Of a DNA stretch of 64,000 nt, positions 16,685 to 26,855 are shown in pieces. Source of the stretch: Hydrogenophaga sp. (GTDB taxonomy: Bacteria; Pseudomonadota; Gammaproteobacteria; Burkholderiales; Burkholderiaceae_C); contig JACVCO010000002.1 in the NCBI GenBank assembly GCA_016741995.1, positions 186,001-250,000 of the forward strand. The letters run 5' to 3'. The notes beneath the pieces were generated by a model. That model searched no databases. It was not told the origin of the DNA and saw only the letters and a list, made by a program, of their open reading frames with translations. Position 1 is the stretch's first letter; each line of letters starts with the position of its first letter. Both the position numbers and the translations under genes were made by a program.

Positions 16685-18862
16685 CTACACGAGGCCGTGG
16701 TCCGCCAGCGGGAGGCTGCGCACGAAGCGCCCCGTGGCCGCGTGAATGGCGGCCACCAGCGCGGGGGCCGTGGGCGGCACACCGGGCTCGCCCACGCCGC
16801 CGAGCGGTGAGCCGATCTCGACGATGTCGGTCTCCACGCGCGGCGCTTCGTGGATGCGCAGCAGCGGGTAGTCGCCGAAGTTGCTCTGTTCGACGCGGCC
16901 GTCGCGCACGGTGATCTTGCCGTGCAGGGCCGCGCTGAGCGCACCCACCACGCCGCCGTGCATCTGCTGGCGCACCTGGCCGGGGTTGATGGCGCGGCCG
17001 CAGTCGATGGCCACGCACACGCGCTCGACCTTCGGCTTGCCGTCGACGATCCGGATCTCCGCCACCTGGGCCACCACGCTGCCGTAGCTCTCGGCCACCG
17101 CGATGCCGCGGTGCAGGCCCGCGGCGGGCGGTGTCGACCAGCGCGAGCGCTCGGCCACCTTGTCGAGCACCGCCAGCGCGCGCGTCTGGCCCGTGAGGTG
17201 GGCGCGCCGGTAGGCCAGCGGGTCCTGCTGCGCGGCGGCGGCGCATTCGTTGATGAAGGTCTCCAGCCAGTACGCGGTGAACGAGTGCGCGATGCTGTGC
17301 CAGGCCGCCATGGGAATGGGCAGGCGCACCGGGGCGTGGTCGATCAGCAGGGCCGGGATCTGGTAGTGCATGTCGATCAGGCCGTTGAGCGAGAACGGGT
17401 CGCTCGGGCCCTGCCTGCCGGACAGGTCGTGGCCCATCTGCGGGCCGCTCACACGCACCTGCATGGCCTGGATGCGGCCGTCGGCGCCGAGCGCGGCGCG
17501 AAAGCGCGCCATCATGGTCTGGCGGTAGTGGCCTTGCTGGATGTCGTCGGCGCGCTGCCAGATCACCTTCACCGGCCGCCCGCCCACGGCGCGGCTGGCG
17601 AGCACGGCCTGCACCGCGATGTCGCCCTGCGTCTTGCGGCCGAAACCGCCACCGAGGTAGGTGGTGTGCAGCGTCATGCGATCGCCGGTGATGCCCAGGG
17701 CGCGCTCCAGCGTCATGCGGACCTGGTCGTGCCCCTGCGTGCCGATCCACAGCTCGGCGCTGTCGGCCGTGGCGCGCGCGGTGCCGCTGATGGGTTCCAT
17801 GCAGGCGTGCGCGAGCATGGGCACGTGGTAATCGGCCTCCACCACGCGCGCGGCCGAGGCGAAGGCCGCCGCGCTGTCGCCGCGTGCGAGGGCGGGCGTC
17901 ACGCCCGTGGCGTCCAGCCCGGCCTTGAGGCGGCGTTCGATCTCCGCGCTGTCGAGCGTGTCGTTCGGCGTGGTGGTGAAGCGGATGTCCAGCTGCTCGG
18001 CGGCCTGCTTGGCCTGCCACCAGCTCTCGGCCACCACCACGGCGCCGCGCGGCACGCGCGCCACCGCCAGCACACCGGGCATGCCGCGCACGCTGGCTTC
18101 GTTGATGCTGGCCACGTCGGCCGAGTGCACCGGTGCCAACCGCACCGCGCCGTGCGCCATGCCGGGCAGCTTCACGTCGGTGGAGAACACCGCCTCGCCG
18201 CGCACCTTGGCGGGCGTGTCCAGGCGGGGCACGGTGGTGCCGGTGAGCTTGCGCTGCGACGCGGGCCGCAGCACCGGCTCGGCCGGCACGGGCAGGGCGT
18301 TCGCGGCCTGCACCAGTTCACCGAAGGGAATGCGCCGCCGCGATGCGGCGTGCACCACCGCGCTGTCCTGCGTGTCCAGGGTGGACGCGTCTACCCCCAG
18401 GCGCGCGGCCGCGGCCTGGATCAGCACCGTGCGCGCCTGCGCGGCGGCGTGGCGCAGCGGGTCGTGCCAGAAGCGGATGCCGAAGGAGCCCACCGAGCGC
18501 ATCTGGCCCATGGGCAGGCGGTACTCGGGGGAAGGGCGCACGGGCATGCCGATGTCGATGCGCTTCCAGTCGGCACCGAGTTCTTCGGCCAGGATCTGCG
18601 CGTGCCCGGTGTGGATGCCCTGGCCCATTTCGCAGGTGGGCAGCAGGAAGGTGACACGGCTGTCGGCGTCGATGCGGATGAAGGATTGCGGCTGGCGCGG
18701 TGCGGGGGCGGGCGTGGGCGGCGTGGCTGCACCGGGTGCGGGCTGGGCCAGCAGCGGCAGGGGCACGGCCACCATGAGGCTGGTGGCCATGCCCTGTTGC
18801 AGGAAGCCGCGCCGCGTGGGCGTGGCGAAGGGGGTGTTGTCGCGCGGGGAGTGGGTGGTCAT
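16685..18862 (-). CDS. Molybdopterin hydroxylase large subunit, IorB-like, Tat-exported
   Basis: A 725-residue xanthine-dehydrogenase-family subunit that binds the molybdenum cofactor and hydroxylates an N-heterocycle or aldehyde with water-derived oxygen. It belongs to the isoquinoline 1-oxidoreductase beta type, as the order of motifs and the Tat signal show: TRRGFLQQG at residues 17-25 with a hydrophobic run after it. Mo-site segments include GGGFGRKTQGD and the near C-terminal GVGEPGVPPTAPA, where the catalytic Glu is present. It forms one transcription unit with the [2Fe-2S] subunit gene 26 bases upstream. No cytochrome subunit or XdhC-type maturation gene is adjacent. The true substrate is unknown. 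Confidence 0.88.
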   Translation of the reverse strand: MTTHSPRDNTPFATPTRRGFLQQGMATSLMVAVPLPLLAQPAPGAATPPTPAPAPRQPQSFIRIDADSRVTFLLPTCEMGQGIHTGHAQILAEELGADWKRIDIGMPVRPSPEYRLPMGQMRSVGSFGIRFWHDPLRHAAAQARTVLIQAAAARLGVDASTLDTQDSAVVHAASRRRIPFGELVQAANALPVPAEPVLRPASQRKLTGTTVPRLDTPAKVRGEAVFSTDVKLPGMAHGAVRLAPVHSADVASINEASVRGMPGVLAVARVPRGAVVVAESWWQAKQAAEQLDIRFTTTPNDTLDSAEIERRLKAGLDATGVTPALARGDSAAAFASAARVVEADYHVPMLAHACMEPISGTARATADSAELWIGTQGHDQVRMTLERALGITGDRMTLHTTYLGGGFGRKTQGDIAVQAVLASRAVGGRPVKVIWQRADDIQQGHYRQTMMARFRAALGADGRIQAMQVRVSGPQMGHDLSGRQGPSDPFSLNGLIDMHYQIPALLIDHAPVRLPIPMAAWHSIAHSFTAYWLETFINECAAAAQQDPLAYRRAHLTGQTRALAVLDKVAERSRWSTPPAAGLHRGIAVAESYGSVVAQVAEIRIVDGKPKVERVCVAIDCGRAINPGQVRQQMHGGVVGALSAALHGKITVRDGRVEQSNFGDYPLLRIHEAPRVETDIVEIGSPLGGVGEPGVPPTAPALVAAIHAATGRFVRSLPLADHGLV

Positions 18863-18888
18863 GGCCGTGCCTCGAAGAGATTGGGGGG

Positions 18889-19350
18889 TCAGGCGAGGCT
18901 TTGCGCCGCCTGCCGGATGGCGGCGCGGATGCGGTCGTAGGTGCCGCAGCGGCACAGGTTGCCGGCCATGGCCTCGTCGATCTGCGCGTCGTTGGGGCGG
19001 GGGTGCGTGCGCAGCAGGGCGGCGGCGCTCATGATCTGGCCGCACTGGCAGTAGCCGCACTGCGGCACGTCGAGCGCGATCCACGCGGCCTGCAGCGCGC
19101 GGCCGATGCGGTCGTCGCCCGCGCCCTCGATGGTGCGCACGCGCTTGCCGGCGGCGAACTCGGTGGGCGTGATGCACGCGCGCACCGGGTCGCCGTCCAC
19201 GTGCACGGTGCAGGCACCGCACAGCGCGGCGCCGCAGCCGTACTTGGTGCCGGTCAGCCCGAGCTCGTCGCGCAGCACCCAGAGCAATGGTGTGGAAGGG
19301 TCGGCGTTCACTTCAACGGCACGGCCGTTGACCTGGCATCGTGTGGTCAT
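18889..19350 (-). CDS. [2Fe-2S] small subunit of the molybdenum hydroxylase, IorA-like
   Basis: A 153-residue electron-transfer subunit. The plant-type [2Fe-2S] cluster is bound by Cys39, Cys44, Cys47 and Cys59 ([15 protein letters not shown]). The second cluster uses Cys98 and Cys101 (QCGYCQCG) with Cys133 and Cys135 (NLCRCGT). There is no signal peptide, so it would be exported by hitch-hiking with the Tat-tagged large subunit. It is the first gene of the two-gene unit, and its start lies 155 bases from the divergent response regulator gene, leaving room for shared control by the box at 19425-19442. Confidence 0.93.
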   Translation of the reverse strand: MTTRCQVNGRAVEVNADPSTPLLWVLRDELGLTGTKYGCGAALCGACTVHVDGDPVRACITPTEFAAGKRVRTIEGAGDDRIGRALQAAWIALDVPQCGYCQCGQIMSAAALLRTHPRPNDAQIDEAMAGNLCRCGTYDRIRAAIRQAAQSLA

Positions 19351-19424
19351 GGGGTTCCTTGGTCGGTGGGGGCGTCATCGCGAACGCATGCTCCGGGCCC
19401 TGACCCTGCGCGACCTTTCCCCGA

Positions 19425-19442
19425 CATTACGAATTTGTCATG
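19425..19442. promoter_or_regulatory. Cus/Cop-like operator dyad
   Basis: CATTACGAATTTGTCATG is an 18-base imperfect dyad (seven of nine positions symmetric). It resembles the TGACAA-N2-TTGTCA boxes bound by CusR/CopR-type regulators. It lies 63 bases upstream of the OmpR-type regulator gene and in the divergent gap to the molybdenum hydroxylase genes. Confidence 0.5.
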
Positions 19443-19505
19443 TGCCTTGCGCACGCCCGATAAGCTGGGAAGATCCGCTGCCTGAACCGACGCCCCCGAT
19501 CTGCA

Positions 19506-20200
<695 letters not shown>

Positions 20201-20204
<4 letters not shown>

Positions 20205-21574
20205 ACACGCCCGGCATGCCCACCTACTCCATCCGCAAGCGCCTGGCCCTGCGCATCTCCGTGCAAGCCACGGTGGTCATGGTCCTGATGGCCTTGCTGG
20301 TCTACCTGTTCGTGCAACTGGTGATGGACCGGCGCCACGCCGTCGAGCTGGACAAGAAGGCCGACGTCACGCTCGGCGTGTTCCGTGACGGCCTGCGGCA
20401 GGGCGGGCTGGCGAAGGCGCAGGCCGATCTGCGCGAGTCGGCCTTGCGACGCCCGCAGACGAACCTGGTGATCCATGACGAACGCGGTACCGTGGTCTTT
20501 CGCGATCCCGACGAGGCGCCGTTCGTGATGGCGCCGAAGCCCCGCAGCACCCGCATCGAGGTCGATGCCTCGGACCAGGGCCTGGGGCGCTTTCAATTCG
20601 ACATGCAGGCCGACACCGCGAAGGACCGCGCCTTGCTGCGCGCACTGGGCCTGGTGCTGCTGGTGGTGCCGGTGCTGGGCGGGCTGCTGGTCGGGCTGAG
20701 CACCACCTGGCGCATCCGGCAGGATCTGCAACCCCTGGCCGAGCTGGCCGCACAGACCCAGGGCATCACGGCCAAGCGGCTCGACCAGCGCCTGCAATTG
20801 CCCGAGGTGGCCGTCGAACTGCTGCCCTGGATCACGCAGTTCAACGGCCTCATGGACCGCCTGCAGGCCGCGATCAACCAGCTCGAGGCCTTCAACGCCG
20901 ACGTGGCGCACGAGCTGCGCACCCCGCTGGCCTCGCTCATGGGGCACACCGAGGTGGCGCTGTCGCGCGAACGCAGCGCGGGCGAGCTGCGCGAGGTGAT
21001 GGCCACCTCGCTGGAGGAGTTGCAGCAGATCGCCGCCATGGTGCAGGACATGCTGTTCCTCTCGCGCACCGACCGCGGTGCCCGCGCCCGCGCCGCCGAT
21101 GTGCCCAGCCTGCATGCGCTGACGGCCAAGGTGGTCGAGTTCCATCAGTACAGCCTCGAAGAAGCCCGCCTGCAGGCGCAGGTGCAGGGCGATGCCCGCA
21201 TCAGCGCCGACGAACCGCTGCTGCAACGCGCGATCTCCAACCTGATCGAGAACGCGGCCCAGCACGCCGAGCAGGGCAGCGCCATCGAGGTGTTGATCGG
21301 GCAGGAAACCCCCGAGCGGGTGACGCTGCTGGTGCAGAACCGCGGCGCCGGCATCGGGCCCGCCGATCTGCCGCGCATCTTCGACCGCTTCTTCCGCGCC
21401 GACAGTTCGCGCAGCGACAGCGGCCAGCGGCATGGCCTGGGGCTGGCCATCGTGGCCGCCATCGCGCGCATGCACGGCGGCGAGCCGCTGGCGCAATCGC
21501 AAGGGGGCGTCACGCGGGTGGGGTTCTCCATTCCCATGGTGCAACCCCACGGACCACCGCAGTCCGGCGCCTGA
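20201..21574 (+). CDS. Sensor histidine kinase partner of the OmpR-type regulator
   Basis: A 457-residue classical sensor. TM1 is at about residues 23-42 (VVMVLMALLVYLFVQLVM), a small periplasmic domain follows (about 43-145), then TM2 (about 147-168), a HAMP-like linker and the HisKA domain with His237 in FNADVAHELRTPLASL. The ATPase part has NLIENAAQHAEQG, RGAGIGPADLPRIFDRFFRAD and HGLGLAIVAAIA. The layout matches CusS/CopS-type heavy-metal sensors and QseC-like kinases; the periplasmic domain lacks obvious His/Met clusters, so the signal is unclear. It is expressed with the upstream regulator. Confidence 0.92.
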
Positions 21575-21586
21575 GGCGCCGCGCCT

Positions 21587-22606
21587 TCAGGGCACCAGCA
21601 CCTCGTGCACGGTGCTGGCGAAATCGCCGCCCACGCGGGTGCCGCCACCGAACACGTGGATGCGATCGCCCAGCGTGGCCGCACCCAGGCCGTGGCGCGG
21701 CGTGGGCAGGGGCGGCAGGGCGCTCCAGCGATCGGTGGCCGGGTCGTACACCCACGCATCGGCGAACACCTTCTGCTCGGGCACCCACTGCTCGCCACCG
21801 AACACATACAAACGCCCACCGTGCGCCGCGGCGGCCAGCCCACCTTGTGGCAAGGGCATCGGCGCGCGCGTGGTCCAGCGGTCGGTGGCCGGGTCGTACA
21901 CCTCCAGCTGCGGGACGTTGACCTGCCGCAGCGAGCCGTCGGGCTGGCGCAAGGCCTGCCGCCCACCCACCACATGCAGGCGGCCATCGAGCACGGCAGC
22001 GGCCGCGCTGTTGCGGGCGGTGGGCGCGTCGGCGATGGCGGACCAGCGCCCCGTGGCGGGGTCGAACACCGCACCGCGCGCCGTGTCCGTGTGGTCGTTG
22101 AAGTGCCGCGCGTCGTCGCGGCCGCGCACGCGGCCACCCACCAGGTAGAGCCGGCCATCGATGCCCGCAAACACGCCTTCGGCCGAGGCGTAGGGCAGCG
22201 GTGCCCCCGCGCTCCAGCGGTTGGCGCCGGGGTCGTAGACCCAGGTGTCGGCCTGCGCGCGCCAGTTCGGAAAGCCGCCGGTGAAGCCGCCCACGGCGTG
22301 GATGCGGCCCGCGGCGGCGGCCAGTGCGATGTGGTGGCGCGCTTCGGGCAAGGTGGCCAGCCGCGTCCAGCGGTCGGTGGTCGGGTCGTAGGCCTCGAAG
22401 TGCGCGGAGTAGCCGGTGTTGGGGTTCAGCAGCCCACCGGCCACATAGATGCGCCCGCCCAGCACCTCGGGGTAGAGCTCCTGGCGGGCCAGCGAGGGCG
22501 CGGCGGCGGTGGTCCAGTGCGGTGCGGTGGCGCGCGCCCAGGTGGGCATCAGGGGGTGGGCCGCGGCGAGTGCGGTGGCCAGGCGAAGCGTGTCGCGTCG
22601 GTTCAT
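21587..22606 (-). CDS. Exported Kelch-repeat protein
   Basis: A 339-residue protein with an N-terminal export signal (MNRRDTLRLATALAAA... to about residue 26; the RR pair makes Tat export possible). The rest is made of about six Kelch blades, each with a VGG or FGG turn and a downstream YDPxTDRW motif: for example FEAYDPTTDRWTRL, WVYDPGANRWSAG, FDPATGRWSAI, EVYDPATDRWTTR and WVYDPATDRWSAL. These should form a beta-propeller. Some bacterial Kelch proteins are mutarotases such as NanM; the catalytic residues cannot be confirmed here. It is divergent from a LysR gene, which may regulate it. Confidence 0.85.
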   Translation of the reverse strand: MNRRDTLRLATALAAAHPLMPTWARATAPHWTTAAAPSLARQELYPEVLGGRIYVAGGLLNPNTGYSAHFEAYDPTTDRWTRLATLPEARHHIALAAAAGRIHAVGGFTGGFPNWRAQADTWVYDPGANRWSAGAPLPYASAEGVFAGIDGRLYLVGGRVRGRDDARHFNDHTDTARGAVFDPATGRWSAIADAPTARNSAAAAVLDGRLHVVGGRQALRQPDGSLRQVNVPQLEVYDPATDRWTTRAPMPLPQGGLAAAAHGGRLYVFGGEQWVPEQKVFADAWVYDPATDRWSALPPLPTPRHGLGAATLGDRIHVFGGGTRVGGDFASTVHEVLVP

Positions 22607-22668
22607 GGTGGGCGTCCTCGGGAATGGGGTGCCTGAATCGTAGGCAGCTCACGACAAAAGACCAGATG

Positions 22669-22674
22669 CACAAT
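22669..22674 (+). promoter_or_regulatory. -10 element of the LysR gene
   Basis: CACAAT sits 30 bases upstream of the LysR start codon in the 98-base gap between this gene and the divergent Kelch gene. The interval is less GC-rich than its flanks. Confidence 0.35.
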
Positions 22675-22704
22675 GCTGTACAGATTACTTAGCGGAGCTG
22701 AACA

Positions 22705-23607
22705 ATGTCGCGCACCGTGCTGACCGATCTCGAGGCTTTTGCGGCGGTGGCGCAGCACCGCAGCTTTCGTGGTGCGGCGCAAGAGCGCGGCGTGTCGCCC
22801 GCGCTGATGAGCCAGATCGTTCGCCGCCTCGAAACCGAGCTGGGTGTGGAGCTGCTGCGCCGAACGACGCGCAGCGTCGCGCTCACGGCGGCGGGCGAAC
22901 AGCTGCTGGAGCCGGTGGCCCCGGCACTCGATCGCATCCGCGGCGCGGTCGAGCGCGTCAACGCGCACCGTGGCACACCCATCGGCCGGTTGCGCATCAA
23001 CGCGCCCGCACCGGTTGCGCAGTTCCTGCTCGCGCCCCTGGTGGCGGAGTTCCTGCAGAAGCACCCGCAGATCGAAATGGAACTGGTGGCCGAGGCCGCC
23101 AAGATCGACATCGTGCAAGGCGGCTACGACGCCGGCGTCCGCTTCGAGAACGACCTGCAGCAGGACTCGGTGGCCGTGCCCATCGGCCCGCCGCAGCGCT
23201 ACGCCGTGGTGGCCTCGCCTGCCTACCTGAGCCACCGGCCGGCACCGGCCACGCCGGCGGAACTGAACGAACACCCCTGCATCCGCCGCCGCTTCCAGGG
23301 CGCGGGTTTTCTCGAGTGGGTGTTCCGCCGCAAGGGTCGCACCGTGCGCCTCACCCCGGACGGCCCGCTCACCGTGAACGACGCGCAGATCGCCGTCAAC
23401 GCCGCCGTGGCCGGGGTGGGCATTGCCTACGTGAACGAACACTACGCGCTGCGCGAGATCGAGAGCGGCGCGCTGGTGCGTTTGCTGGAGGACTGGTCAC
23501 CCGGCATCGGGCAACCCTTTCTGTACTTTCCCCGGCAGCGCCATGTGCCGGCGGCGTTGCGCGCGTTCATCGACTTCGCGCGGGTGCGGAGGGTGCGGTC
23601 GGGGTGA
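22705..23607 (+). CDS. LysR-family transcriptional regulator
   Basis: A 300-residue LysR regulator. The winged helix-turn-helix (residues 1-62) includes LEAFAAVAQHRSFRGAAQERGVSPALMSQIVRRLE in two adjoining parts, with the typical RTTRSVALTAAGE after it. The effector domain begins near residue 90 (GRLRINAPAPVAQFLL), as in the large AaeR/DmlR-like subgroup. It is divergent from the Kelch gene, so that gene and its own promoter are the obvious targets. The next LysR gene converges with it and is not part of the same unit. Confidence 0.92.
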   Translation: MSRTVLTDLEAFAAVAQHRSFRGAAQERGVSPALMSQIVRRLETELGVELLRRTTRSVALTAAGEQLLEPVAPALDRIRGAVERVNAHRGTPIGRLRINAPAPVAQFLLAPLVAEFLQKHPQIEMELVAEAAKIDIVQGGYDAGVRFENDLQQDSVAVPIGPPQRYAVVASPAYLSHRPAPATPAELNEHPCIRRRFQGAGFLEWVFRRKGRTVRLTPDGPLTVNDAQIAVNAAVAGVGIAYVNEHYALREIESGALVRLLEDWSPGIGQPFLYFPRQRHVPAALRAFIDFARVRRVRSG

Positions 23608-23624
23608 GGGCGCGTGCTCGATGT

Positions 23625-24542
23625 TCAAGCCGTCGACGCGCTCGACGCTTGCAGGTGTTCGACGAGCAGCTGTGCCGCCGCCGACAGTTGATCGCGCTGG
23701 CGATGGCACAGCAGGAATTTTCGCGTCGCCCATTCGTCTTTCAGGCCGATCCATTTGAGTGGGGCCGTGCTTTGCGACGTACGGAAGATCTCCAGCGGAA
23801 CCACGCAGATCGCCAGACCCGAACGCGCCATGCGCAGCCCGGCTTCGAAGTTGGACACCATGGCCCGGCTCTGGAAGCTGTGGCCACTCTGCGCAGCAGC
23901 CCGTTCCAGCAACACCTGCACGGCGCTGGTGGAGGGCAGGCTGACCTGCTCCCAGGCCAGGGTTTGTGCGAAGTCCACTTTCCTGAGCCGTGACAGGGGG
24001 TGACCCGCGGGTACCACCATGCCCAGGTGGTCCGTCCGGTAGACCGTGGTCTTCAGGCCTTGCAGATCGACGGTGTCCCAGGTGATGCCCAGGGTGGCGT
24101 GCCCTTCGCGCACGCCCCGCGCCACGTCCGGGCTGAAGCGCTCTTCCACATCCACCTTGATGCCTGCGTGCGCGGGCAGGCGCATGAACTCGACGATGTC
24201 GTCTGCCAGCGATTCGGACATCACCGACGCCGTGGCCAGCAGACGGACTTGCCCTCGCACACCGCTGGCGTATGCCGCCATGGCCTGCTCGGCCTTCTGG
24301 GCCTCGGCCAGCATGCCGCGGGCGTATTCCAGAAAGGTTTCACCCGCGGGCGTCGGCGCCACGCCGTGCCGCTGCCGCACGAACAGCGGCGTGTTGACCT
24401 GGGCCTCCAGCGCGGCCATGCGTTTGCTCACCGCGGAACCCACCAGGTGCTGGCGCTGGGCCGCATGAACGAAGTTGCGTGTCTCGCACACCGCGACGAA
24501 CAGCCGCAATGTGGTGAGGTCGAGTTGAAGCGGTTGGGACAC
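23625..24542 (-). CDS. LysR-family regulator of the CoA-catabolic island
   Basis: A 305-residue LysR regulator starting at a GTG at 24542, with AGAGG six bases upstream. The helix-turn-helix spans about residues 10-60 (LRLFVAVCETRNFVHAAQ...SAVSKRMAALE), and the effector domain follows from about residue 95. The protein resembles the CbbR/AaeR-like branch that responds to small organic acids. It faces the lyase gene at 24665 across a 122-base gap that contains the dyad AATAT-N9-ATATT, a T-N11-A type LysR box. Control of the downstream lyase-CoA-transferase-Bug operon is a strong inference. Confidence 0.9.
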   Translation of the reverse strand: MSQPLQLDLTTLRLFVAVCETRNFVHAAQRQHLVGSAVSKRMAALEAQVNTPLFVRQRHGVAPTPAGETFLEYARGMLAEAQKAEQAMAAYASGVRGQVRLLATASVMSESLADDIVEFMRLPAHAGIKVDVEERFSPDVARGVREGHATLGITWDTVDLQGLKTTVYRTDHLGMVVPAGHPLSRLRKVDFAQTLAWEQVSLPSTSAVQVLLERAAAQSGHSFQSRAMVSNFEAGLRMARSGLAICVVPLEIFRTSQSTAPLKWIGLKDEWATRKFLLCHRQRDQLSAAAQLLVEHLQASSASTA

Positions 24543-24568
24543 GTCAGGCCTCTGATGTTCTTTGATGG

Positions 24569-24587
24569 AATATCTGGATGAAATATT
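24569..24587. promoter_or_regulatory. LysR-type T-N11-A operator
   Basis: AATAT-N9-ATATT is a perfect 19-base dyad in the divergent gap between the LysR gene and the lyase operon. It fits the usual LysR binding geometry and is AT-rich against the local GC content. Confidence 0.6.
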
Positions 24588-24664
24588 AGCGCTTCAGTAG
24601 TGAATGGGGAAAACCTAGACTGCTTGCAGGTCCCGTACGGCACAGGGCCCGGAGACAAGTCCCC

Positions 24665-25612
24665 ATGAACATTTCCCCCACGGTGGTGGTGCGCGAGGTC
24701 GGCCTGCGCGACGGCCTGCAGAGCATCCCCCGCACCCGGCTGAACACCGACCAGAAGCTCGAATGGATCCGCGAGGCCTACGAGGCCGGTCAACGCGAGA
24801 TCGAAGTCGGTTCCTTCGTGCCCGCAAGGCTCCTGCCCCAACTGGCGGATACAGAAGCCCTGGTCGCCTACGCCCGCACGCTGCCGGGCCTGACCACATC
24901 GGTGCTGGTGCCCAACCTCAAGGGCGCCGACAAGGCGCTGGCATCGGGCGCCGACCTCATGGTCATGCCGCTGTCGGCCAGCCACGCCCACAGCCTGGCG
25001 AACCTTCGCAAGACGCCCGACGAGGTGGTGACCGAGGTGGGTCGCATCCGTGCGGCGCGCGATGTGGCAGGCGCAAAGACCTTGATCGAAGGGGGCGTGG
25101 GCACGGCTTTCGGCTGTTCCATCCAGGGGCATGTCGATGAGGACGAGGTGCTGCGGCTGGCCCTGGCCCTGCTCGATGCCGGTGCCGACCGCTTGAGCCT
25201 GGCCGATACCGTGGGCTACGCCGATCCACAGCAGGTCAAGCGCCTGTTCGAGAAGGTGTTGCGGGCGGTCGGTGATCGCCTCTGCTGCGCCCACTTTCAC
25301 GACACCCGTGGCCTGGGTATGGCCAATCTGTACGCGACCTACGAGCTGGGCATCCGGCGTTTCGATGCCTGTCTGGCGGGCATCGGCGGTTGCCCACATG
25401 CGCCGGGTGCGTCGGGCAACGTGGCCACGGAAGATGTGGTCTACCTGTTCAGCAGCATGGGCGTGAAGAGCGGGCAGGACCTGGCCCTCCTGCTGGCGCT
25501 GCGCGCCAAGGTGGCGGGTTGGCTCGACGGCGAATTGCTGGGTGGCTCGATCGCGCTGGCCGGGTTGCCCAAGACCCTGTCCGAAGCGCGGCACATGGCG
25601 GTGGTGGCATGA
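24665..25612 (+). CDS. Hydroxymethylglutaryl-CoA lyase-family enzyme
   Basis: A 315-residue TIM-barrel lyase of the HMGL-like family, which splits 3-hydroxy-3-methylacyl-CoA thioesters into a 3-oxoacid and acetyl-CoA. Signature parts are EVGLRDGLQ near residue 11 (metal Asp and catalytic Arg), HFHDTRGLGMAN (metal His pair) and GIGGCPHAPGASGN near residue 239 (active-site loop Cys). The family also covers citramalyl-CoA and related lyases. It is the first gene of an operon, and its stop overlaps the CoA-transferase start (ATGA). With that partner it could cleave an activated branched hydroxy acid; the acid is unknown. Confidence 0.9.
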   Translation: MNISPTVVVREVGLRDGLQSIPRTRLNTDQKLEWIREAYEAGQREIEVGSFVPARLLPQLADTEALVAYARTLPGLTTSVLVPNLKGADKALASGADLMVMPLSASHAHSLANLRKTPDEVVTEVGRIRAARDVAGAKTLIEGGVGTAFGCSIQGHVDEDEVLRLALALLDAGADRLSLADTVGYADPQQVKRLFEKVLRAVGDRLCCAHFHDTRGLGMANLYATYELGIRRFDACLAGIGGCPHAPGASGNVATEDVVYLFSSMGVKSGQDLALLLALRAKVAGWLDGELLGGSIALAGLPKTLSEARHMAVVA

Positions 25613-26817
25613 CGGCAACCGGCTTCAAACCCGCACGCCTGCCCCTGGAGGGGTTGCGCGTGGTCGAGTTCACCCACATGGTCATGGGGCCCACCTGCGG
25701 CATGGTGCTGGCCGACATGGGTGCCGAAGTGATCAAGGTCGAACCCATCGACGGCGACCGCACGCGCCACCTGCTGGGCGCTGGCGCGGGCTTCTTTCCC
25801 ATGTTCAACCGCAACAAGATGAGCGTTGCCATCGACCTGCACAAGCCCGAAGGCGCTGAGGTGGCACGTCGACTGGCGGCCAGTGCCGACGTGGTGGTCG
25901 AGAACTTCAAACCAGGCACCATGAAGAAGTACGGGCTGGACTACGAAGCCCTCTCGCAGGGGAACCCGCGCTGCATCTACGTCAGCCACAAAGGCTTCCT
26001 GCCAGGCCCCTATGAGCTGCGCACCGCACTGGACGAGGTGGTGCAGATGATGGGCGGCCTGGCCTACATGACCGGACGCCCCGGTGACCCATTGCGGGCC
26101 GGCACCAGCGTCAACGACATCATGGGTGGGCTGTTCGGCGCGATTGGCGCCCTGGGCGCGTTGGTCCAGCGCGGCATCACGGGGCGCGGCCAGGAGGTAC
26201 AGAGCGCGCTGTTCGAGAACAACGTCTTTCTCGTCGGTCAGCACATGCTGCAGTACGCCATCACCGGCCAACCCGCAGCCCCCATGCCCGAGCGCATCTC
26301 GGCCTGGGCGGTGTACGACGTGTTCACCGTGAAGGATGGCGAGCAGATTTTTCTGGCGGCGGTGAGCGATGCGCAATGGGCCACCTTCTGCGACATCCTG
26401 GGCTTCGATGACCTCAAGGCCAACCCCCACTACGCCAGCAACAACGCGCGTGTCGAACGGCGGCCCAGCCTGTTGCCCGAACTGCGCGAGCGGCTGCAGC
26501 GCTTCAGCGCCAGGGAATTGGGCGAGCGCTTCGAGCGAGCGGGCCTGCCGTATGCGCCGATCCGAAAGCCCGAAGAGCTGTTCGACGACGAGCACCTGCT
26601 GGCCACTGGCGGGTTGGCCGACATCACCCTGCCCGACGGTGCCCGCGCGGGGGAGGTGAGCAAGGCCGCCCTCTTTCCTTTCACCCTGGACGGCCAGCGA
26701 TTGGGCGTGCGGCTCAACCCGCCGATGCGGGGCGAGCACACCGATGCCGTCCTCTCGAGCATCGGCTTTGCACCGGCCGACATCGAGCAATTCCGAAGCC
26801 TGAAAGCCGTGGCTTGA
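25609..26817 (+). CDS. CaiB/BaiF-type (class III) CoA-transferase
   Basis: A 402-residue family III CoA-transferase, which moves CoA between acyl-CoA and a free acid through an aspartyl-CoA anhydride. The candidate catalytic residue is Asp170 in GTSVNDIMGG. N-terminal motifs LEGLRVVEFTHMVMGPTCGMVLADMGAEVIKVEP, in two adjoining parts, and VVVENFKPGTMKKYGLDYE are typical. Translation is coupled to the lyase gene by an ATGA overlap, so CoA activation of the lyase substrate is the simplest role. A second CoA-transferase of the same family lies at 31876-33117 in the next unit of the island. Confidence 0.93.
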   Translation: MTATGFKPARLPLEGLRVVEFTHMVMGPTCGMVLADMGAEVIKVEPIDGDRTRHLLGAGAGFFPMFNRNKMSVAIDLHKPEGAEVARRLAASADVVVENFKPGTMKKYGLDYEALSQGNPRCIYVSHKGFLPGPYELRTALDEVVQMMGGLAYMTGRPGDPLRAGTSVNDIMGGLFGAIGALGALVQRGITGRGQEVQSALFENNVFLVGQHMLQYAITGQPAAPMPERISAWAVYDVFTVKDGEQIFLAAVSDAQWATFCDILGFDDLKANPHYASNNARVERRPSLLPELRERLQRFSARELGERFERAGLPYAPIRKPEELFDDEHLLATGGLADITLPDGARAGEVSKAALFPFTLDGQRLGVRLNPPMRGEHTDAVLSSIGFAPADIEQFRSLKAVA

Positions 26818-26855
26818 GCGAAGCGCACCCACAACCACCCAGCAAGGAGACAAAC

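Noticed and set aside
16685..19350. Xanthine dehydrogenase XdhAB
   Set aside because: There is no FAD subunit, and the large subunit has a Tat signal and IorB-type order. The isoquinoline-oxidoreductase type fits better.
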